From contig NZ_VTOL01000011.1 of assembly GCF_009801115.1 (NCBI RefSeq), positions 212,218 through 276,217 of the forward strand: a stretch of DNA of 64,000 nucleotides. The letters are read 5' to 3'. Shown piece after piece: positions 50,770 to 58,533 of the stretch. The notes under the pieces were generated by a model. That model ran no database searches. It saw only the letters and a list, made by a program, of their open reading frames with translations, and was not told where the DNA came from. Every line of letters begins with the position of its first letter. Within the stretch, counting starts at the first letter, position 1. The position numbers and the translations under genes were made by a program. Source of the DNA: Dyadobacter sp. 3J3 (GTDB taxonomy: Bacteria; Bacteroidota; Bacteroidia; Cytophagales; Spirosomataceae).

Positions 50770-51807
50770 CTATAAGGAAGGATATTTTTCTTTTAAATAG
50801 GACAAATACTTTCTGAAATTCCCTCCGAATTTTGTTTCAAATTCATTACGAAATAAATTTTGCTTTGACTTATAAGTCTGATAACTGATAAAGTAAGCAT
50901 TATTAGGCAGGTTTTTACCTTCCCACCGGCTTTTGGTTTTCAACGTTTTTTTATCAGCAAACAGTGTATCAGCATCATTAAGTATTTTTAAAATTACCTG
51001 ATTCTTTAAAATATCCTTTGCTGAGGTGTCCAGTTTCACTTTGTCAAATGAAGTATATAAGCTGTCAAGTCTTGAAATTCCCCTCAGCATATGCTGCGAA
51101 TAAGCATCGTTATATTTTTTCGAAAATTGATATGTACGAAGTTCTTTCGATTCCAGACCATATTTTTGTTTTAAAAAACGAATTGCTCCCAAATCTCCGA
51201 CGAAACTGGCCAGATTTTCATTCAATTCAAGGTCATTTTTGACAAAAAGCGTACCATGCGTAAGTTCATGGAGTATTAAATTGGCCAGACTTCCCTCACG
51301 CCTCCTTAACATACTGGAAAGAATCGGGTCTTTCAGATATCCAAGTGTAGACCACGCTGACACTTCCCCGATGTCGGTATCAAAACCTTCCTGTTTCAAA
51401 ACCTTCTCTTCCCGCACGGCCCGGGTTGAATCGAAATATCCTTTATATGGGAAAGTACCAATGATTGGAAATGACCATTTGTAAGCATTTATTCGATATC
51501 TGTCCGAGGCATTGATAACCCATATTAGCGGTTTTCCGTGTTGATTATAAAATGTTGTATAATTTTTTGAAGGACTCAAACCAAGAGAATCCACACCAAA
51601 TTGCTTGATTTCTTCAATAAGCCGAATTCTTGATTTTAAAGAATCCGGAAATGCAGGATCATGAAGAACTTCTTCCACATCCTGAACATTCATAAGAATT
51701 GTAACCTGCCCTTTGGCCTGCATCCAGCCGTAACTGACCAGATCATGGTAATAAATACCAAGCAAAATCAGCAAAACAAATAAGCCAAGAAATATTTTTT
51801 TTACCAC
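50770..51807 (-). CDS. Membrane-anchored zinc aminopeptidase (PF10023-like)
   Basis: 345 residues. One N-terminal membrane segment (about 4-20). A GWMQAKGQVTIL segment near residue 27 and the gluzincin motif H180-E-L-T-H184, with E197 in LELNENLASFVGD as third zinc ligand, match the putative aminopeptidase family found in many Gram-negative bacteria. The active site should face the periplasm. Substrate unknown. First gene of an operon with DUF3108. Confidence 0.85.
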   Translation of the reverse strand: MVKKIFLGLFVLLILLGIYYHDLVSYGWMQAKGQVTILMNVQDVEEVLHDPAFPDSLKSRIRLIEEIKQFGVDSLGLSPSKNYTTFYNQHGKPLIWVINASDRYRINAYKWSFPIIGTFPYKGYFDSTRAVREEKVLKQEGFDTDIGEVSAWSTLGYLKDPILSSMLRRREGSLANLILHELTHGTLFVKNDLELNENLASFVGDLGAIRFLKQKYGLESKELRTYQFSKKYNDAYSQHMLRGISRLDSLYTSFDKVKLDTSAKDILKNQVILKILNDADTLFADKKTLKTKSRWEGKNLPNNAYFISYQTYKSKQNLFRNEFETKFGGNFRKYLSYLKEKYPSL

Positions 51808-51818
51808 GGAAATACAAA

Positions 51819-51873
51819 TTTGTTTTATCGAAAAAGGCCAGTCAATATAACCGGCCTTTTTCGATAAAACAAA
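51819..51873 (-). terminator. Long symmetric hairpin terminator after the desaturase gene
   Basis: A 21-bp stem: the arm at 51819-51839 (core TTTTATCGAAAAAGGCC) pairs exactly with 51853-51873 (core GGCCTTTTTCGATAAAA). It lies downstream of the desaturase gene on the minus strand and just upstream of the aminopeptidase gene. Between it and the desaturase stop (about 51875-52044) I see no gene. Confidence 0.85.
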
Positions 51874-52044
51874 AATAGAGAAAACCTGCTGGTTTAATTG
51901 ACGGGATTACAATTTCTTAATGTCCGGAAACGGAGAATTTTGAAATTCGATAAGTTTGTTAATTCATTTTGTGAAAATTTGTGCATTCGTGGCAAAAATT
52001 TACCACGAGGCACAAATTTCAAACCAAGTATAGAGGGAGGGTGT

Positions 52045-52791
52045 TTACATGTATTTCAGATCATTGTCCGGTTTAAGCCGAATAATTTTCAGTTTGTTGA
52101 GTAGCAAAATGAAAGGATAAGTAGGATCGAACTCATGCCATTTAAAACCGAAATTGGCTCGGCCACCGTATTTGTGGTGATTGTTATGATAGGATTCTCC
52201 CATCATCAGAAAGTCAAAAGGGAGCAGATTTTTGGCCGTATCGTCTACTTTAAAGTTTACATATCCGTAACGATGTGCATACCAGTTGATGATGACGCCG
52301 TGAACGGGACCCATCAGGAAATGAATGGGCAGCAATAAAAACATCCACCAGGAAGTAGCAAATTGTATATAAAAAGCAATATAAAATACGCCCCAGCCAA
52401 TTCTTGAAATCCAGGAGTCTCCAAGTTTTTCCATGAATTCCCAATGAGGTACACCTTTCTTGAATTTAGGTTCAATTGTGTCGGTTTTGTGAACGATGTT
52501 GTTATAGTAATTTTTCGTCTTCCACATCATATCCACGATGCTGTCGGAAAAACTTGGAGAGTGCGGATCGAGCTCTGTATCCGCATAAGCATGATGTAGC
52601 CTGTGCATGACGCCATATGCATAGGGACTTAAAAAAGAGGATCCCTGAAAAACCCACGTGGCCGTATAGAAAAATTTCTCCCAGGCCGGACTCATTGTAA
52701 ACATTTTGTGAGCTGCATAACGATGCAGGAAAAATGTCTGCATTAATAAGGACAAGTACCAATGCGCAATAAAAAAGATTAATATGATCAT
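52045..52791 (-). CDS. Membrane fatty acid (acyl-CoA/acyl-lipid) desaturase
   Basis: 248 residues, rather short for the family (often 270-320) but with all three histidine boxes: H23-RYAA-H28, H63-RL-HH67 and H202-NN-HH206, which hold the di-iron centre. Four membrane segments are seen (about 3-18, 42-58, 134-150, 152-168). It places a double bond into a saturated acyl chain, most likely delta-9, using oxygen and reduced ferredoxin or cytochrome. It would tune membrane fluidity. Single gene, terminator at 51819. Confidence 0.93.
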   Translation of the reverse strand: MIILIFFIAHWYLSLLMQTFFLHRYAAHKMFTMSPAWEKFFYTATWVFQGSSFLSPYAYGVMHRLHHAYADTELDPHSPSFSDSIVDMMWKTKNYYNNIVHKTDTIEPKFKKGVPHWEFMEKLGDSWISRIGWGVFYIAFYIQFATSWWMFLLLPIHFLMGPVHGVIINWYAHRYGYVNFKVDDTAKNLLPFDFLMMGESYHNNHHKYGGRANFGFKWHEFDPTYPFILLLNKLKIIRLKPDNDLKYM

Positions 52792-53100
52792 TTAAGCAGA
52801 TCGAAAAGAAGAATATGATTTTAACTGGACAAATTTATTCAGGCAGCAACAAAGGGAAGATGATAAAAATCAGTTGTGGCAGAGACTTTGATCTGGCATA
52901 AAAAAGGAAATTTTTTAGGATAGCAGGCTTCCCGGGAATTAAGTTTGTCAAACCAAATAATGATACTAATAGTAAAAATTATTTTTACGAAATATGACCA
53001 TAAATACTTGAAAAATAATTTCGATTTAAGTACTAAATATCTGTTTAATATTATGTTATAAATTTTTTGTGTAATACTTTAATTGATACGGAAAATATCA
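52792..53100. other. AT-rich gap between desaturase and recA promoter
   Basis: About 300 bases without a credible ORF. Strongly AT-rich from 52960 on. It should hold the desaturase promoter on the minus strand, but I cannot point to a good TAnnTTTG box there. The plus strand leads into the recA promoter at 53101. Confidence 0.4.
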
Positions 53101-53108
53101 TATCTTTG
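53083..53108 (+). promoter_or_regulatory. recA promoter
   Basis: TATCTTTG at 53101-53108 is a perfect TAnnTTTG box; a TTG at 53083-53085 stands 15 bases upstream, slightly closer than usual. Start of transcription would be near 53115, leaving a leader of about 180 bases. No LexA-like palindrome was evident. Confidence 0.5.
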
Positions 53109-53114
53109 TTACTG

Positions 53115-53297
53115 AGTTTATCGAATGGCTGTAAACAGCTTAAATAAATTCTAAGATCTAATACTCCGGGCTAGAGAATTTATTTTTTATGTCTCGTTAA
53201 AAAGGGGTAAATTTACATTAGTCAAATGAGTGATTTCTCGCGGTTTTAAAATGAAAAACCGCTTTTATGTACAAACCAAATCAACTTGTCCTGCTTT
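53115..53297 (+). promoter_or_regulatory. Structured leader of recA
   Basis: Three hairpins follow each other before the recA start: a small GCTGTAAACAGC palindrome (53127-53139 region); AAATAAATTCT (53142-53152) with AGAATTTATTT (53175-53185) and then T residues, a terminator-like form; and GCGGTTTT (53240-53247) with AAAACCGC (53255-53262) and then TTTT, also terminator-like. Between the second and third lies a purine-rich AAAAAGGGG. This could be an attenuating leader or contain a small independent RNA. I do not recognise a known riboswitch. Confidence 0.4.
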
Positions 53298-54368
53298 ATG
53301 GCACAATCAACAACAACGGATAAAGAAAACAAATTAAAAGCACTTCAGACAACGCTTGAAAAACTTGACAAAACGTACGGTAAAGGAACTGTAATGCGTT
53401 TGAGTGATAGTAAAGTGTTGGATATACCGGTTATTTCAACAGGTTCTCTTGGGCTCGATCTTGCCTTGGGAGTAGGAGGAGTTCCTCGTGGCCGTGTGGT
53501 TGAAATTTACGGGCCTGAATCTTCCGGTAAAACTACACTGTCAATGCATTGCATTGCAGAGGCTCAGAAAAAAGGTGGATTGGCTGCATTTATTGATGCT
53601 GAACATGCTTTTGACCGTGCTTATGCTGAAAAGCTTGGAATTGATACAAAAAATCTTTTGATTTCCCAGCCAGATAATGGTGAACAGGCACTGGAAATTG
53701 CTGAACATTTGATCAGCAGTGGAGCTGTGGATATTATCGTGATTGACTCGGTTGCCGCTCTGGTTCCCCGTGCGGAACTTGAAGGCGAGATGGGGGATAG
53801 TAAAATGGGTCTTCAGGCTCGTTTGATGTCACAGGCACTGCGTAAGCTTACAGGTGTAATTAATAAAACTGGATGCTGCTGTATCTTCATCAACCAGCTT
53901 CGTGAGAAGATCGGTGTAATGTTTGGTAATCCTGAAACAACAACCGGTGGTAATGCATTAAAATATTATGCTTCTGTTCGTTTGGATATTCGTCGGGTAG
54001 GTCAGATCAAGGAAAGTGCTGATCAGATTCTTGGTAACCGTACGCGTGTGAAAGTTGTTAAAAATAAAGTGGCTCCTCCATTTAAAGTAGTTGAATTCGA
54101 CATCATGTATGGCGAAGGAATCTCGAAAGTAGGAGAGATCATTGACCTTGCTGTGGAACTTGAAATTGTTAAAAAATCAGGTTCATGGTTTAGTTATGAC
54201 GGAAATCGTCTTGGACAAGGCCGTGATGCAGTAAAAGCGCTTATCAAAGATAATCCGGAATTGATGGATGAACTGGAAGCAAAAGTTCGTGCGAAAGTAA
54301 ACCATGAACCAGATGTTTTGGTTGATACATTGGAACCAAATATTGTTGATGAAGGAGCACCTGAATGA
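53298..54368 (+). CDS. recA: RecA recombinase
   Basis: 356 residues from ATG at 53298; the upstream in-frame TTG would add four residues not typical of RecA. Walker A GPESSGKTT at 72-80, Walker B IIVIDSVAALVP, loop L2 region FINQLREKIGVMFGNPETTTGGNA (in part) and KYYASVRLDIRR are all intact. It forms filaments on single-stranded DNA for homologous recombination and stimulates SOS and mutagenic polymerase responses. The acidic C-terminal tail is short (EPNIVDEGAPE). Preceded by a structured leader and followed by a strong terminator. Confidence 0.98.
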   Translation: MAQSTTTDKENKLKALQTTLEKLDKTYGKGTVMRLSDSKVLDIPVISTGSLGLDLALGVGGVPRGRVVEIYGPESSGKTTLSMHCIAEAQKKGGLAAFIDAEHAFDRAYAEKLGIDTKNLLISQPDNGEQALEIAEHLISSGAVDIIVIDSVAALVPRAELEGEMGDSKMGLQARLMSQALRKLTGVINKTGCCCIFINQLREKIGVMFGNPETTTGGNALKYYASVRLDIRRVGQIKESADQILGNRTRVKVVKNKVAPPFKVVEFDIMYGEGISKVGEIIDLAVELEIVKKSGSWFSYDGNRLGQGRDAVKALIKDNPELMDELEAKVRAKVNHEPDVLVDTLEPNIVDEGAPE

Positions 54369-54389
54369 TCCAGGTCTTGAATAACCTAT

Positions 54390-54430
54390 AAAAGTAAAGC
54401 CCTCCGGAATTTCCGGAGGGCTTTACTTTT
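54390..54430. terminator. Bidirectional terminator between recA and the AAA+ gene
   Basis: A perfect 20-bp stem: arms at 54390-54409 (core GTAAAGCCCTCCGGAA) and 54411-54430 (core TTCCGGAGGGCTTTAC), with A and T runs on the outer ends, so it serves both convergent genes. Confidence 0.93.
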
Positions 54431-54450
54431 ATTATATGTTTGAGGTAGAT

Positions 54451-55986
54451 TTAGAATCTACCTTTTTCATCATCATCATCGTCAAAATCGAAATCTTCAT
54501 CATCCGGCCCGGAGAACATACTACTCACAAGATCCTGGAATTTAATTCCCTGGTCAAGCGATTGTTTTCCGATCAAAGAATATTCCGCCATACCGTGCAG
54601 TGCAAATTCCATCATGAAAAGTTTTTCATTCGCATCGCCATAGGCACTTAGCATATCAACGAAATCATCAAGTCCATCTATGGTTTTAAGACGGGCGATG
54701 TATTCACGATCCGGCATATCACCGATCATTTCCATTTCATTTCCTGAACCAAACCATTCAATTACTTTCGCAAATGGATTGATCTTGCTTTTCTTCGATT
54801 TTTCGGGATCAGGGAAATAATTCAGGAATTGTGTACGAATCGCCTTTCCAATCAGGTTTTGCGCAACAATCACTGGTCCTTCAACTTCACCTTCATAAAC
54901 CAATTCAACTTTACCACAAATTGCAGGGATTACGCCGTATAGGTCAGAAATACGTACATAAGTTGAATCTTCACCATTGATTAGTGCACGTCTTTCAGCA
55001 GAACTTAAAAGACTTTCGTAAGCAGAGATTGTCAAACGGGCAGAAACACCACTTTTGCTATCCACATATTCACTTTCACGCGCTTCAAAAGCAATTTGTT
55101 CAATCAAAGTTTTGATCAGCTCATTAACCTTAACGATCTGCTTTTGTTCTTTTTTTACAACAGCTTCCTGTTCAGTAATTTTCTTACCGACTTCAAGCGT
55201 TTTCGGATAATGCGTTACAATCTGGCTTTCAATTCGGTCTTTCAAAGGTGTTACAATACTACCACGATTTGTATAATCTTCCGGATTGGCAGTAAATACA
55301 AATTGAATATCAAGCGGTAACCTCAATTTAAAACCACGGATCTGAATATCACCTTCCTGCAAAATATTGAACAAAGCAACCTGAATACGCGCCTGCAAAT
55401 CGGGCAATTCATTGATTACAAAGATCCCACGATGTGAACGGGGAATCAAACCATAATGAATAACGCGTTCGTCCGAATATGGCAACCGTAAAGTAGCTGC
55501 TTTAATTGGATCAACATCACCAATTAAATCCGCCACAGATACATCCGGCGTAGCCAGTTTTTCTGTGTACCGCTCACTTCTGTGAAGCCATTCAATCGGT
55601 GTATTATCACCTTTTTCTTCAATTACATCTTTTGCAAAACGTGATAACGGGGCCAACGGATCATCGTGAAGTTCAGAGTCTTTCACGAATGGAATATATT
55701 CATCCAGCAAATTCACCATCATACGGGCAATACGCGTTTTCGCCTGTCCACGCAAACCCAATAAATTGATGTTGTGCATCGACAGGATCGCACGTTCCAC
55801 ATCAGGAATTACAGTTTCTTCATATCCCCAGATACCAGGAAAAACTTCTGTTTTACTTTTTATTTTTTCAATAAGGTTATCCCGAAGTTCCTGCTTGATA
55901 GAACGGGACTCGTAACCAGCTTTTTTTAATTCACCAAGCGTATGAATGCCCAATGTTTGTGTACTTGTCAGCTCTGAATATTTCAT
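54451..55986 (-). CDS. MoxR/magnesium chelatase-like AAA+ ATPase
   Basis: 511 residues, cytoplasmic. Walker A variant GLRGQAKT at 77-84, Walker B-like GIFVINELPDL near 200, sensor 1 FVFTANPEDYTNRG and the arginine-rich TPLKDRIESQI. The set of insertions places it with the magnesium chelatase/MoxR clade. The C-terminus is extremely acidic (DDEDFDFDDDDDEKGRF). Proteins of this class usually work with a vWA-domain partner; the only such protein in the window is at 23417-24526. It follows rny by 16 bases on the same strand and so is probably cotranscribed with it. Client protein unknown. Confidence 0.88.
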   Translation of the reverse strand: MKYSELTSTQTLGIHTLGELKKAGYESRSIKQELRDNLIEKIKSKTEVFPGIWGYEETVIPDVERAILSMHNINLLGLRGQAKTRIARMMVNLLDEYIPFVKDSELHDDPLAPLSRFAKDVIEEKGDNTPIEWLHRSERYTEKLATPDVSVADLIGDVDPIKAATLRLPYSDERVIHYGLIPRSHRGIFVINELPDLQARIQVALFNILQEGDIQIRGFKLRLPLDIQFVFTANPEDYTNRGSIVTPLKDRIESQIVTHYPKTLEVGKKITEQEAVVKKEQKQIVKVNELIKTLIEQIAFEARESEYVDSKSGVSARLTISAYESLLSSAERRALINGEDSTYVRISDLYGVIPAICGKVELVYEGEVEGPVIVAQNLIGKAIRTQFLNYFPDPEKSKKSKINPFAKVIEWFGSGNEMEMIGDMPDREYIARLKTIDGLDDFVDMLSAYGDANEKLFMMEFALHGMAEYSLIGKQSLDQGIKFQDLVSSMFSGPDDEDFDFDDDDDEKGRF

Positions 55987-56002
55987 GTATCATTAGGCTA
56001 GT

Positions 56003-57574
56003 TTACCGCGCATAAGCTACTGAGCGCATTTCGCGGATTACAGTAATTTTTATTTGTCCCGGATACTGCATTTCTTTTTCAATTTTTTGCGAGATGTCAA
56101 AAGAAAGCATACCCGCTTTTTCATCAGAAACATTATCGGCATCGATGATCACACGAAGTTCACGACCGGCCTGAATTGCATAACATTTCTCAACTCCATC
56201 AAATGACATGGCCATATTTTCAAGGTCACGCAGACGCTGGATGTAAGATTCCATCATCTCACGGCGGGCACCCGGACGGGAACCTGAAATCGCATCACAC
56301 ACCTGAATGATCGGAGACAAAATACTCGTCATTTCAATTTCATCATGGTGAGCTCCGATAGCATTACATACTTCCGGATTTTCCTTGAATTTTTTGGCAA
56401 GTTCCATACCCAGAATTGCGTGTGGCAAATCTGATTCTTCCGGCCAGACTTTTCCAATGTCGTGTAACAGACCGGCACGTTTTGCCAGTTTAGTATTTAA
56501 CCCTAATTCAGCCGCCATAGTTGCACAAAGCTTTGCAACTTCTCTTGAATGCTGCAAAAGATTTTGTCCGTAAGAAGAACGGAAGCGCATACGTCCGATC
56601 ATTTTTACAAGCTCAGGATGAAGGCCATGAATACCCATATCGATAACGGTACGCTCGCCAATTTCAACGATTTCATCGTCAATATTTTTACGCGTTTTCG
56701 CAACAACTTCTTCAATACGTGCCGGGTGAATACGACCATCCTGAACAAGACGGTGTAAAGAAAGACGTGCAATTTCACGGCGAACCGGGTCAAATCCTGA
56801 AATTACGATCGCTTCCGGCGTGTCGTCCACTATGATTTCAACACCAGTTGCAGCTTCCAAAGCGCGGATATTACGTCCTTCACGACCGATGATTTTCCCT
56901 TTAATATCGTCATTTTCAATATTGAAAACAGATACACAGTTTTCAATCGCATGTTCTGCGGCTGTACGCTGGATGGTTTCAATAACAATTTTCTTAGCTT
57001 CTTTTGTAGCGGTAAGGCGAGCTTCTTCCATAGCGCTTTTCACGTATGAACCTGCTCTGGTATCAGCTTCTGCTTTCAGGGCGTCCACCAATTGATCTCT
57101 TGCCTGATCAGCCGTTAAGTTTGCCAGTTTTTCAAGTTGTGCAACTTGCTGACTAAGCATTTTTTCAGCCTCTTCACGTTTTTTAGAAGCAGTTTCAAGC
57201 TGATGCGTCAGGTTGGTTTTAAGTGTTTCAACTTCTGCTTCCTTACGCTTGCTTTGTTCAACTGTTTGCTGAAGACTTTGCTCACGTTGTTTCAGCTTTT
57301 GTTCATTTGTTTGAAGAATTACCCTTTTCTTGTTGGATTCTTCTTCAAATTCACTTTTCAGTCGCAGGTACTTTTCTTTTGCTTCAAGAATACGGTCTTT
57401 TTTGATGTTTTCGGCCGATTGCTCAGCGTTGCGCACGATCTCAGCCGCCCGGTCCTGGGCTTCTTTTTCTTTTTGATCGAATGACTTTTTGAAAATGTAT
57501 TTACCTGCAAATACCCCCACACCCAGTGCGATGATATCAGATAGAAGTGCAATAAAAATTAAAGAATTTGACAT
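56003..57574 (-). CDS. rny: Ribonuclease Y
   Basis: 523 residues. One N-terminal membrane segment (about 5-25), a long coiled coil (about 30-200), a KH domain with GKIIGREGRNIRALE near 228, and an HD domain (about 335-430) with LLQHSREVAKL, AGLLHDIGK and IGAHHDE. It is the membrane-bound endoribonuclease that starts mRNA decay in bacteria lacking RNase E-type turnover. Likely cotranscribed with the downstream AAA+ gene (16-base gap). The region in front of it may encode a small RNA. Confidence 0.97.
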   Translation of the reverse strand: MSNSLIFIALLSDIIALGVGVFAGKYIFKKSFDQKEKEAQDRAAEIVRNAEQSAENIKKDRILEAKEKYLRLKSEFEEESNKKRVILQTNEQKLKQREQSLQQTVEQSKRKEAEVETLKTNLTHQLETASKKREEAEKMLSQQVAQLEKLANLTADQARDQLVDALKAEADTRAGSYVKSAMEEARLTATKEAKKIVIETIQRTAAEHAIENCVSVFNIENDDIKGKIIGREGRNIRALEAATGVEIIVDDTPEAIVISGFDPVRREIARLSLHRLVQDGRIHPARIEEVVAKTRKNIDDEIVEIGERTVIDMGIHGLHPELVKMIGRMRFRSSYGQNLLQHSREVAKLCATMAAELGLNTKLAKRAGLLHDIGKVWPEESDLPHAILGMELAKKFKENPEVCNAIGAHHDEIEMTSILSPIIQVCDAISGSRPGARREMMESYIQRLRDLENMAMSFDGVEKCYAIQAGRELRVIIDADNVSDEKAGMLSFDISQKIEKEMQYPGQIKITVIREMRSVAYAR

Positions 57575-57589
57575 TTTAGTAATGTGTTT

Positions 57590-57725
57590 ACAATAGTTGG
57601 GTTCTACCGACTAACTGCGTTTAAAATGCCGAACTTCTCTGTTTACGGTTATAAGGAGATCATTTACGATTAATAAAAAGTTTAAATGATTGCAAACGAG
57701 TTACTTATCTATTTGCAAGGCAGAA
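57590..57725 (-). ncRNA. Possible small structured RNA between zapA and rny
   Basis: The 160-base gap between zapA and rny contains two adjacent hairpins: TTGCAAA/TTTGCAA (57690-57696 with 57712-57718) and ATCATTTA/TAAATGAT (57659-57666 with 57683-57690). There is no ORF. In other phyla a 6S RNA gene lies next to zapA, so a 6S-type RNA is one idea, but I cannot draw the long single hairpin with central bubble that 6S needs. An rny leader region is equally possible. Confidence 0.25.
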
Positions 57726-57736
57726 AATTTACAGAC

Positions 57737-58054
57737 TTAATTAGGGATACCTTCTGAAACTTTTTCATCCAGAATATTCACCCTGTTATCGAACATGGAC
57801 ATAAGACGTTCTGTCTCGGCTTGATTTCTTTGCAATGCCACCAGGCACTCAATAGAAGCAAGCGCTATGGCCTCGATATCGTCGTAACCTTTCCCTTTTC
57901 CTTTATTCTTAATTATTCGTACTCTTTCCATGAATGTATCATAACCGTCCCTGTAAAATATTTCCTGGTCAGCCGGAACACTCAACTTGAAACCTCTGTC
58001 AAGTATCTTGATGAAGACTGAAACATCGGGATTGGGTATATGATTATTTTTCAT
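57737..58054 (-). CDS. zapA: Cell division protein ZapA
   Basis: 105 residues: a small beta-alpha globular head (VSVFIKILDRGFKLSVPADQ in part) and a C-terminal helix (IEAIALASIECLVALQRNQ in part, to FDNRVNIL) that forms the antiparallel coiled-coil tetramer. ZapA cross-links FtsZ filaments at mid-cell. Its start overlaps the stop of the preceding coiled-coil gene by four bases, so translation is coupled and the two proteins probably work together. Confidence 0.9.
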   Translation of the reverse strand: MKNNHIPNPDVSVFIKILDRGFKLSVPADQEIFYRDGYDTFMERVRIIKNKGKGKGYDDIEAIALASIECLVALQRNQAETERLMSMFDNRVNILDEKVSEGIPN

Positions 58055-58395
58055 AAGGTATCTTCAAGCAATTCAATGCACTTATCGATCTCTTCAATAT
58101 ATCGTTCAACAGATTCTTTCAGTTCGGACAAACCGCCTGTTGGTGTCAGTTTACTAGTGACAATTTTAACGAAAGTTTTAGACTTATTAAAGTCTTTTTG
58201 CAAAGTAGTGTATTTTTTCTTTATTTCTTTTACTTCTTCCTTTAACTCGCTGTTGTTATTACGTAACTCTGAGTTCTCGCGTAATAATTCTGAAACTGAC
58301 CAACTTAGTTTCTCTTTCGTCATGATTAAGATGTCCAACTTCTTCTCCAAGTCGGATAATTTTCTTTCAATCATACGTGGAGTGAGCTCTTCCAT
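58051..58395 (-). CDS. Coiled-coil protein upstream of zapA (possible ZapB-like partner)
   Basis: 114 residues, almost wholly helical with heptads: MIERKLSDLEKKLDILIM, ENSELRNNNSELKEEVKEI (in part), KKYTTLQKDFNKSKTF. No signal or membrane segment. It overlaps zapA by four bases. E. coli ZapA also has a small coiled-coil partner, ZapB; sequence similarity is not evident, so an analogous division role is inference from size, structure and coupling. Confidence 0.75.
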   Translation of the reverse strand: MEELTPRMIERKLSDLEKKLDILIMTKEKLSWSVSELLRENSELRNNNSELKEEVKEIKKKYTTLQKDFNKSKTFVKIVTSKLTPTGGLSELKESVERYIEEIDKCIELLEDTL

Positions 58396-58431
58396 TTTTT
58401 TGACGAAAGCGGATCTAGCCGCAGTTAAAAG

Positions 58432-58463
58432 TTAAAACCGAACGGATTACCGTCCGGTTTTAA
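58432..58463 (-). terminator. Terminator of pheT
   Basis: TTAAAACCGAACGG (58432-58445) pairs with CCGTCCGGTTTTAA (58450-58463) with one mismatch and a 4-base loop. On the minus strand it follows pheT and is followed by CTTTTAAC, so it separates pheT from the zapA pair. Confidence 0.7.
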
Positions 58464-58533
58464 TATCGTTTGTACGTTTTACAAAACCTTTATTTTTCTT
58501 AAATTCCGTATTAATCAAACGGATTGGTAATTA

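Noticed and set aside
58040..58435. 131-residue frame antisense to the coiled-coil gene upstream of zapA
   Set aside because: Ser/Phe/Leu-rich reverse reading of a Glu/Lys-rich coiled-coil gene; expected by chance.
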